DNA of 64,000 nt from Paragordius varius (lineage: Eukaryota; Nematomorpha), in contig OZ176052.1 of NCBI GenBank assembly GCA_964247055.1, positions 5,270,001 to 5,334,000 of the forward strand. Direction: 5' to 3'. The translations under genes and the position numbers were made by a program. Below, in pieces: positions 29,821 through 41,700 of this stretch (its first letter is position 1; each line of letters starts with the position of its first letter). Under the pieces are notes generated by a model that saw only the letters and a list, made by a program, of their open reading frames with translations, had not been told where the DNA came from and did no database searches.

Positions 29821-32741
29821 TTATATTTATAAAATATATTAAATTAGGAGATGCCCAGATCTTCTCCACAAACTTTACCAATAATTGGCAAAACTTTTTA
29901 AATCCTTGGAATTATAAATGGTCTTTTCTTGCGACGCCTTCTAATCAGCAACAACCAAAAAGTACAAATAGACAAAACTATATCAAATACTTAACAAGGG
30001 GTTTTAATTTATGTTTATGCCTTATAATCTCAATAAAAACGTTGGTTTAAAAGTTTATTAGATTATGACAGATGTTTGTTTTTTTAATAATCTTTTATAT
30101 AATAAATTTAGTTAAAATAAATGCCAATCTGTCATTGCTATTATTTAATTTGAAAGTGTAGGTTTGGATTTATTTTAGAGTGTATGCTTGAACACATCAA
30201 GTTGGTCCTTGAATATTTCAAGTTAGCCCTTGAACACTTCAAGTTGGTATTTAATCATTTTGAGTCTCTTTTTAACCATAAATTTTGTATGTATTATTTG
30301 TTTTATTAATTTATAACCTAAATTTATTAATTTATTATATATTTATTCATATAAAAATAATACTTTTCATTTAAAAACAATATGATTGAATTAGAAATGT
30401 TTTCAACGAAAAATTGTAATTAACAACCCAAAAAACTTATATTTATATGTTAAGATCTTATATAAATTAATATAAAGATTAATAAATATGGTTCTCTGAA
30501 TGATCAAAAGTTGATAATGATTTAAAAGTTGGGTTAAATCAAGAGAATAGGTTAGATATAATAAAATATATTAATGATACACGGTTAAAGTCAAAATCAA
30601 TTTTAAAAGGTTAAAGGATCAACTTAAAATGTTCAACAACCAACTTGAAGATTTCAAGGACACTCTTGAAGTGCAAATGGTATATACAGAGTATAATTAA
30701 TCTTTGAATTCTAATTTTTATACAAGATGCTGATTTATTAAATATTACTATAGGATCAAACGGAATCTTTAGGGAATTCGGAGTCAACGTTGATCCATGC
30801 ACCGATTTTCATGCATACGCATGCGGTAATTGGGAAAAAATGAATGCACAATTTGTCAATTCAACTCACAGCAAATATGATGGGTACGAAGCTTTAACAA
30901 GGCAAAACGTGGATAAATTAGTTAATTATCTCGGTAAGAGAAAATTGTTTTATGCAAATTAATTATATGGGGTTATATCAAAAAATTCGTCATATGCAGC
31001 AAGCACCGTGTAAAACAATACTTAACATCACTTAATCAATTTTTACAATATTTTATATCAATAGGCTTAATTAATTCGGACTTAAACTAATACTTAATTG
31101 ATGATAAAACTAATTTTAAGAAATCGTATCAAAAAAGCAAACACCTTTCTAAAAGTTTGATTGTCAATATTGCAATTAGATGTGGTATCTAATATATATA
31201 AAAAACATATTTTAATGACGGAACTTAGTGTATATAGTGGTAAATAAAAAAACCTTTTTTATTGTTATTGAGTTATGGCAATTATGTTGCGACGAAATGC
31301 ATTGATTTAGCAAACTGTTTGTTTTTATAAATAAAATATTTAAAAAGATTGCTATAAAGAGTTTAATCAACAGGTGCTCAAGTCAATTTGTAGCTTTTAT
31401 TTAACCAGCGCACAATGTACACTTCACAAACTAAAACGATCAAAAATTTTAGACACCCATCTAATCCCCTAAAAACAAATAAGCAAGGAACAATGGTCAA
31501 AAATTACAAAGCTTTTCTCTCCCTATATTTATAAACGTTCCTCTTGAAGCCGTATAATTCTTTTGATACGAATTGTATTACTAACCTAAGGATTTAACAT
31601 GCACCTGCCTGCTATATAAATGATAAGATTTAGTTTTCCCATCACGGTGTGGCTTGGATAATATACAAATTAAACGTCGCTTTAAAACTTGCTGTTAAAT
31701 TATTCTATCATAGGGTTTTACTCAATATATTTATTTATTGATTTTTAGGTACATTAGATGAAAACGCAACTCAACCAAGATATTTGAGAGATGCACTTAT
31801 TTATTATAAACGTTGTATGATGTATAAGAATCCAATCACATCAAACAACACTAAATTCCATATTGCCAAAGATTCTGTTTACGGATTATGTTACAAACCT
31901 TTGATCCGGAAGAGATTTGATAATTTTACGCAATGCCTCAACACTATTTTTGACAGATATGTTTTGTATCGTACTACCAATGATACGGAACTGGCAAAGA
32001 ATATATCTAAAATTAATCCAAAAATAATCAAAACTTTAGATAATCTGATATGGTCATCCCTTTTCAGTGTAACTAAAAGTGTGGATGCTGGCCTACCTGC
32101 CCTTCTGATTCAACCCGGCGAAACAATATTACAAGATGTTGCTTATGATAATTCTACTCTGTACGTAGCTTATAGGGCTTATGTTAGAGAAGCTTTGGTG
32201 GAACTGGCAAATATTTCAGAGTCCAATATAGATTATATATTATCGTTTGAAAAAGATTTTTTAACAAAAGTAATATACGTTCAAATATCACATTTTTAAA
32301 TGAAAATCAATTGGTGCTTATAAATATTTTTTCATTAAAAAGGGGAAAATAATTGAAACACGAGTAGGATATTTGGTGAAAAAGCCATTTTGCCAAAATA
32401 TTACTAACATCACAGCATTTTCGACATTGGCTTGTTTAGATGAGTTGTACCCAATGGTAATATTCAATAAATAACTAAAATTTTAAATCTGTCAAATTGT
32501 AAAAAACAACATTTAAATTATAATTGATTTAGGTTAATTGGACCAAACAAATAACTGCACTTTTATCAGAATCTGGTCAATCAGTTAAACCCGAGCTTAA
32601 ATTTATATTGCCACAAGCTTACCTTAGCTTTCTAGAAAAAAACCTGGATAATTTAATAAATGTACATACACTAAGGTAAATTATTCTTACAAATCTCTAT
32701 AACTCTCATCTTTTTATATAAAGATCAATTGTGTAAATTAA

Positions 32742-32777
<36 letters not shown>

Positions 32778-35700
32778 ATAGAATGTTTGCTGATTATCAA
32801 ATGCTAAAGCGTATGACAGGGATACCTTTCTTTTTATCACAAGGAGTACTGTCATTGCGATACAATGTAACACAATATCTACCAAACTCAAATTATGTTA
32901 GGGGTCCAAAATTTTGCATAGATTCAGCCAATTTTTTCATCCCACGAAGTTTGGAGGTCTTATACATCCAAAGTCTGAACAATTCAAATGAGTTGATAGC
33001 AAAGGTTCATATTAAATAGAAATAAAATATTGCCGATGAAATATGATATATGTATCTAAGCATCACGTTATAAAATAAATTTTTAGGAGTACAGAAACGA
33101 AGCAATTAAAATGAAGTAGAAATTGATATCTAATTTTTCTCAATATTAAATTACTTTTATTTTCGCAGAAAATATTCAAATTATTAATTACTTTTATGTA
33201 TATTTGGATCTATTAAATATTTGAGATGTTGTCGGAAAAGAAACCTTTCAAATCCAAAATATTGGTAGCTATAAAACGAAAAAATGGAACCATAGCAACC
33301 GAATCAAAAATATTTTTGGTGGTCAAAACTGTTTTTTTGTCATAAAATTTTGTAAAGCCAGAACTGGAAATAAATTTAAAAAATCAAACGGCAATCCCTG
33401 TTAAACCAGGAAAAAATTTAACTTTTTCTGTCATTCAAAATCAATAATCGCCACTTTTAGCGCCCCTTAATATAAAAATATACCATTTACACTTCAAAGT
33501 CATCCTTAAACGATTCAATTACACCCTTGAACAATTTACATTCCTCCCTGAACATTTCGAATTCACCCTAAAAATAAATTATGTGTTTTTGGGCTATAAC
33601 TCATAATTAATATGAAATATTATGGCATAGTTTGTTAATTTTTCCGCTTTATGTTAATCTTAAACGAAATTTCATTTAATACTATAATAATATGGGTAAT
33701 TTTTAATATTCAAAACATAAAAATTTTAAATGTTCAAGGGTGAAATTAAAAGTGAAGGGTGAATTTGAATTGTTCAAGGTGAATTTGAGAGGTAAATGGT
33801 ATATCTATTCGTAATTCGCGTCAGCTAAATTTTATTTATTTTCCTATGAATCATAATAACGATATCCTATAAAAAAACATTTAAACCATCAGAAAACCGT
33901 ATTTTTTAGAAAAAGGGTATTTTTAGTCTTCTATCTTTAATTGGAAACTTAAGCAATTTATACAAAAGGATTTGCACCATGATTTAATTTTATAAGATTT
34001 AAGCCTTAAATGTTTTTTAATCAGTTATCACAAAAATATACCTTGGTTCCATGTAAATAATCACAGATATTTAGTATTCTAATTTTATTGTTACAGTAAC
34101 ATATAAAATCTACTATTTTTTTAGATGACACCCATTAACAGAGCGCTAATTGAAGCCTCCAAAAGTATTATTAATGAGTCAGTATGGTTAGATAATATGA
34201 CAAAAGCAACAGTTTTAAAAAAGGTAATTTTATATTAATAATTATTTGGTTAAATATACAGTTTTAATTAACTTATATATATATATATATAATGTATATA
34301 TTAAGCTCGACGACATCAAATTCAATTTCGCTACAAACTTTTATTTAAACCATACTGAAAATGAATTGATTTATGAAAGATTGCATGGGAATTCCAGCAT
34401 AATGCCAATGGGTTCTAAGAATTTTATCAAAACATTTTTTGTCATGTATAAAAATCTTCAAAAACTCAGTCAAAATTATTATGAGCCAACCCAATTACCG
34501 TATTTTACTTTTTTTAATAATATTTAATTTGATTTTTTTTACAAATTACTATTATTAGTGTTAGCCAAAAAGTAATTTCAAATATAATAAAAAGTTGTAG
34601 TAGGCAGATTTAATTGCCATAAATTGGTCAGTGTTTAAAACAAGTCATTATTATTGATATTAATAATGTTGAAACTACAGTCCTTTCAAAATACAGTGAA
34701 AATTTAAATTATAGAAACGTATATGTATAAGGACAAATTTTTTTCAAAAGGATTACGACACTTTTAAACCTCAGTTTTCCGGATATAGTTTATATAATTA
34801 CAATATAAAATTATGTAATTTGGAAATTTACATCTTAACTCCCTTACGTAACCCAAAACGATGAGTTAGAAACACCTAGATTTAAAATATATGATCGTCT
34901 TTTATTTGTTTCATTGTCTTTATGTTTAATCTATAATTTCATTATTTATGGATGTGGAGAACTTAATGCAGAACGTTATATATTTTACTATTGTCTGGCC
35001 AATAATTAGGGTTCTCTATTAGTGTTAATAAAATTGTTATTATTCTAGTCTTAAAATTTTATTTTGTATACAACACCTGACAGTATTTAATCGTCATTTT
35101 GGGTAACTTATAAGCCCAAAATAAGTAAAAGTGTATGACACGTATACTTTATTATAATGTTTTTAACATTATCAGATAATCTGGATAATATCTGATGTGG
35201 GTTAAAACTTCATTGGTTTCCAACTATATATTTAATTTAAATACCAAATAAATATGTTTTTGTAAACTACCAATTTGTAATTGCAAACAAATTGCACTAA
35301 TAAAATAACACTCCTAATTATATTTGTACATGGCCCTATAGATAAAATTTTAAAATGCACAGTATTTACAAAAATATTCTGATGGACTAATGTATCAAGA
35401 TTATCTAGGTGCTTTTAGTTTTGGCTTTTACAAGTGATATAATTAGAAAATGACAAAATTTTTTAATCATTTTTTAACCCAAATTTTTTGGGTTAAAGCT
35501 AAATGCTCCCTTCATCCCACAAAATATCACTGAATTATATTATAACTACATATAAAAAATAAAACAAAATTCAAAAATCATATTTTAGATTTGGGCTAAG
35601 AATCAAATGTGTCACCCTTATAATAGGAGCTAGTTCCCTCAAAATAAAAACAAAAATGCCGAGTCTGGCGATAAAATTGTTAAATATATGCTAAATTTTG

Positions 35701-38700
35701 ATATCCAAAAACTTCTTGCTAAATATGGATATATTGCTTGAAAAATTAATTTTTAGCAAAATTATGTTGAATACTTCAACAAGTTTTTGGAAACGGGATA
35801 AAAAAGCTTTAAATTATAAAAGCACTTTTTCTATATAATTTAATGATGCTGTACATTTCAATCCCATCAAATAATAATTTTAAGGTTCGTTTACTTAAGC
35901 TATATTTTGTAATAAAAACAATTCAATTTATTATGAATTTAAAGATGAAGAAATATCTCGGTCAATGTTTGAGGAGATAGAAATGTTAGACATCATCAAT
36001 TTATATAGAAAAAGATATTTATAAAAGCGTTTAAATATTGTATCCACCGATTTCATCTGAGCTTTTTTAAAAAAATAAATTTTGAACAAAGTATGAATAT
36101 TATTCAAAAATATTTTTTTGACGCAAAGTGCATCGCGAAATTTGGCATTTTTGCTTTAAATTTTAACAAGTAAGCAAGTAAAGGTTGTTGCCTCAGAAGA
36201 TAGTAGGCCACCTGCCATCAAGGCATCCCCTACCCACCCGTAACGAATGGAGCTTCAGAGCGGGGCATCGGAGGTTGGGTTTGATGTTAGTATCTACATA
36301 CATAAATAAATGCCTTTATGTAAAATGTTTTAATGTATGTTAGTATGGTTAATAAACCAGATATATATATATATATATATATAACCCGGGATAAATAACC
36401 GTTGACCTGCTTTGATCTAAATCTCAACTCCGGCCAAAAGAGATGCCGAAGATTAGTAACCATCCATGTTCAATATCAGCGGCTCCAACATTGCTTCCCA
36501 GTATGTCACACGTGAATGGCAAGTAGTCTCGTTACAGTCGAGTCTTGGATGGTTTGAGTTTACAATGTGGCATTTAAGTCCTGGCATTCGTATAGAGATT
36601 AATTCACAATATGTGTGTGTATTGCTACAGTCGAGGTCGACTTTTTGCAAAATTGTAAATAAAACTTATCCATAAATTGCGGTTTTAGTTTTAATGTTGA
36701 GTTCTGCCAAGGTTGCGTAGGTTTCTTGTTGAAATAAAAGTTTATATACCTTAATCCAGTAGATATTGGAATAAGTATTGAAAATACACTGACTCTGCAA
36801 TCAATCTATCTGTCAGAGGAAAAATCCGGCTTACATAAAATGCCGAAGGTTGGTAATCAGCCCCGCTCAATTATCAGCGACTCCGATGTCAAGTCGTAAA
36901 ATGATTGGCAGGTAGACTTGTCAGAGGGGGGTCTACACTTAGCTTAAAAGCGCATTAGAAATTGCCCATGGCATGCATGAGAGCAATACAAAACATAAAC
37001 CTTAGTATACGTGGTTACCGTTAATAAGTTTAAATAGAAAGGGTATAAATTATATTTATCAACAAATACTCATTTCCAAAAATTAAGATTAAGTAAAAAA
37101 TTTAGTATAACTTATCCAGATATAAAGAATTAACATTCAAAATAACTTAACTCCAACAAAGTCATTCACTCGTTAGATACACCTTTCATCTTGAACCTTT
37201 TGCAAATAGGAATGGGAATTTGAGGTGCGATAAAGAGTCTTCATTCTTGTATAAGTCCCTTCAAGCGCGAAAGCATTTCAGCGATTAAATAAGGTAGAGA
37301 TTTTGGGTGGTGTATCTTCAGTATCACTATAGTCAGGTGTGACACTTACAATTAAACCAAACTTTAGGCTTTAAATTTAAAACTAGCTCTTTTAGATGGC
37401 GAAAAAAATTGGTTCGGAGCATACATCTAAAGATTAAATTTTTTAAAAAAATTTTGCTCTCTATTTATAGATTATGATATATATTAAAATTTTTGGTATG
37501 AACATTCAGTTTGACCAAAAAATCTTTTATCAAACAAAACTGTGCTTAAATTTTGCCATTAAATGATAATAAGTCTCTTATATCACTCGTAAGGGCCAAA
37601 ACCAACCATATGAGTATCCTAACATTATATCAGATAAAATTTATTAGTTAAAAAATATAGCGTTTGATATTCCAAAATGCTGTTTATTTAAAGCCAAACG
37701 TGTTTTTTGGAACTAGGGTGTTAACAAGCATATATTATAGTATTATCATAAATTGTAAATAAAAAAAATTTAATTTATTTTTTTATATAGACCATTCACC
37801 AGTACACAATTCGAAGCCAATGCATATTACCGTTACAAAGAGAATGATATTGGTATAATTTACTAAAAAATTAACCTTTATCTTTCAGGTATTAATTTGG
37901 GGGTATTTGGAAAACCCTTTTTTACTGAGAATTTGAATGATTCCGATGCCGGGTAATTATTTTACTTTACTCTTAACTCCAATTTTTAAAGTTAACTTTT
38001 AAACAATACAAATTATATGCGAAATTTGCATAAAGGGGTCATAAGCTAAATATAATAAAATTTCATTTTGATATATATTTAGCCCCTAATCTGTAAATTT
38101 TATGGATATGCTTAATTTTAAGCATTTAATACTTAGGATAAAAATATAAAAGTATACAAAACTCCTATATTGAAAAAAAACATTAATTAAGCTTTCTGAT
38201 TACTATAATTTCATTCCATTTGTGTCATTTTTGACTATGTTGTTTTATGTTTAGTATCATCAATTTTGGCGCATTGGGAAGTGTAATTGCCCATGAAATT
38301 TTTCATGGATTGGACCTTAGTGGTATATAGTATTATTTTATAAGGGAATTTTTAAACTTTTGTCTTTTTACATGGCTTATTTTTGGACATTTATTAATTG
38401 TGTGAAAAGCAACATTTATCATAACTATTTAAATATTTATATGATAAATTTATTGTGTTTAAGTTTATGAAAATTATATTACAGCTAAATTTATTGTTTG
38501 TCAAATAAGTTGTATATATTTATCAAAAAATTTGACAATTTTTAAGCTATTTTTTTAACAAGATATTATAAATTGGTATACTTTATATTAATACATGTAG
38601 GGTTTCCACTTGATTCCAACGGTAACTCTGCGAATTACAGTCTACCTATATATGATACATACTTGGAAAAAATACAGTGTTTTTACCGACAATATGAAAA

Positions 38701-41700
38701 CTTTATTGATCATAATATACGGGTAAGCTCGAAAGCACTATCCATATATTGTTTATAAAAATTGTTTTGTATTTTTTTATTTTATTTAGCAAAATGGTAT
38801 GAATACAGCTAAAGAAAATTTACCCGATATATATGGATTTAAAGCTGCATATAAAGTATTGTTCTAACCATTTGTTAATGTATATTTAGGCCTGGTTAGT
38901 CTCTGAAAATCGGACAAAAACAAAATTGGAAAAACAAAAATTTTTGTTAGCCTTTACCCAAGTAACTAAGATTTTACTAGTTATAATAGAAGTAAAATAT
39001 AAATCAATAGCTGAATTGTAACTTGTTTATCAGTTTTCAAGAGAAATGTTCAAAAATTATATATTTTAATGTTTTTTCTTATTTATAACAAATTATAATT
39101 ATATTCTAAATTTTTATGATTCAGCCTTATTGTAGCGTCAAAACTTACGAAAAGAAAGTAATGGATAAAGATGGAGATCCTCATTCAGCCCCTAAATTTA
39201 GGTAACATATATTTCACAAAATAATTAAGTAGCCAATCTAATTCAAATTTAACATTTCAATTCGATTTGGGGTATCTAAATGCCCCAGACAATAATTAAT
39301 TTGATATTTTTCAAACACTACTGAGAGAAACGGTTCCAATTTAAACTTATGCTTCTGTCCTAATAAAAGTTATATAAATAAACAACTTCTAAACAAAATT
39401 ACTTTTTAAAAAAATAATCCCATATTAAACTACTTAGCCATTTTACTACATTTATGCAAAATATCTTAACTCTAAGCTTAAAATTAAGGTTAATTTTTTG
39501 ATAATCACAATTAACATTGATAGAAACACAAATAGTGGTTTAATATTATTTTTTTATATTTAGCTAAATGCACACATGTCATGTTGATTAAATTTTTTCC
39601 TTTAGTTTTTATCTTAACACTTGGATACAACACATTCATTTCAGTCCTACGTATAAATTGTGGTAGTTGGATAGCCCAGGCCTGTGTAAAATTAAATAAT
39701 TCAAAAAATATAGAATGAATTGAAACCATGGCAAAATTCACATTTAAAACATTAATGAACCGAAATAAAAAAAATTTATTCAAAAATACTTGATATTACT
39801 TATTTTAACACAAACTCAAAAGTAAAAGTTTAGTTAACTTGACATGTGAACATTAGCAAAACTTAAAAATAAAACACTTTTTCTATTTCTGTCAATGTTA
39901 GAAGTGATTTTAATTCAAATTAGCTATTATTTTAGCTTTAAAATCAAATATACACGATATTTTGCAAAAATGTTGAAAATAAAATGGCGTCGAACCGGTT
40001 TGATGTGGAACTTTTTTTCAAAACCAAATTTTAATTAGATATTTCGGCTTGTTTATATAGTTTTGATTAGGATAGAAGTGGGAATTCAAATTTGGACCGT
40101 TTCTTACAGTAGTTTTTTAAAATTAACTTTAAAATCTCGGGTATTTAGATACCCCAATTTGAATCGAAGTGTTAAAATAAGTGATATAAGGTATTTTTGA
40201 ATGTTTTTATTATATTTCGGTCGATTAATGTTATGTAAGTACAATTGCCTTATATCTACTTATTCCATTTGACAAGCCTGGGGTATCTAACTGCCCCAAT
40301 TTGAATCGAAGGACTGAAATTTGTTTTAGCCAAGTGTTAAATAAAAAACATATTGGAAGGGATGATAAAAAAGAGATAATAAAACTTGATCAAAAAGAAC
40401 TTTATAATTTTTACCAAAATTAAAATATAAGTTAGATTCTTTTTATTTATTAAAAGGGTCATAGAATCCATTTTGTCAAACACTAAAGCATACCCATAAT
40501 AATATACCATTTGCACCTCAAGAGTGTCCTTGAACACTTCAAGTTAGTCCTTGAACAATTCAAGACCTTGAACAGTTCAAGTTGGTCCTTGAACAATTCT
40601 AGTTGGTCCTTGAACACTTCAAGTTGGTCCTTAAAATTTATAAATTTTGATTTAACCATGCATTTATTTTTTTATTTTTTTATTTATTATATATTTATTC
40701 ATTTAAAAATAAATTTTTTTAAAAAAACCTTTTTGTTTTAAACTATTTTTTTTCAATTGAACAAAATTATTGACTTTTAAATGTTTTAAATGAAAAATTA
40801 TATATTTTTTCATTTCGTGTTAAAATCTTATAAATATCCAAAATTATTTTAAGAAATTAATAAAGATCTACCGTTTCTCAAAGATTAAAAGTTGATATCG
40901 ATTTAAAATTTATGTTAAATAATAGAAAATAGGTTAAAAACAATAAAATAGATGAATTATTTCGATTTGATTGATAAAAGTTAAAAACAAAACAAAGAAG
41001 TCAAAGGACCAACTTGAAATGTTCAAGTACCAACTTGAAATGTTCAAGGACCAACTTGAACTGTTCAAGGACCAACTTGAATCGTTCAAGGACCAACTTG
41101 AAATGTTCAATGACCAACTTGAAATGTTCAAGGACCAACTTGAAGTGTTCAAGGACACTCTTGAAGTACAAATGGTATATTATCAAATTTAGATTACGGG
41201 ATAAAAAAATTTAATTAGATTATACATTTTTTTTGAATCGGAGCACATATTAAAAACGCGTCTCATTGTTTGTTATATATGTGAATATAATGGATGTTTA
41301 TTAGATAAAATCGTCACATAATAATTATTTTAATGTAACATTGGTGTTAAATAAAGGTCTATATTAGGGAGTGGAATTAAAAAATTCTGGTGGTATTAAT
41401 AAAGTAATTTTATAAAACCAAAGATAAAATCATTTTGGAGAGTAATACGATATTCATTGAAGAATTTCGTTTTTTATAGTATAATCTGCCTCATAAATTT
41501 AAAAATTTGAGCTATTGTTTAGCAATATTTTAACATCCATAGAAATCGGATTAAATATGGATAAAGAGAAAGAGATTTTTAAATATCCTGATCAAATATT
41601 CCGACAAAAAACTGTCTTTTGGATCACCAGTCATCTAAGAATATTATATCCATTTTGTAATTAATATGCTAATGTAATTCATATGCTTACAATCTTTTTG

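Noticed and set aside
34246-34527. M13 exon 8 read through to an in-frame stop as the gene end
   Set aside because: A donor at 34499|GTATTT restores the frame to exon 9, and the paralogue splices at the corresponding point. The catalytic domain follows.
36453-36675. Opposed ORFs of 65 and 69 codons in a GC-richer patch
   Set aside because: They overlap on opposite strands inside a repetitive insert, part of which recurs at 36838-36960 without keeping the frame.
41005-41168. CRISPR-like regular repeats
   Set aside because: The 21-bp units are directly adjacent without unique spacers, inside a eukaryotic MITE.
40511-41214. Overlapping ORFs on both strands with repeated peptide motifs (SSWSLN, KDQLE, KLVLEHF)
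   Set aside because: They come from 21-bp DNA repeats in a MITE, which stay open in several frames because 21 is divisible by 3. They are not genes.
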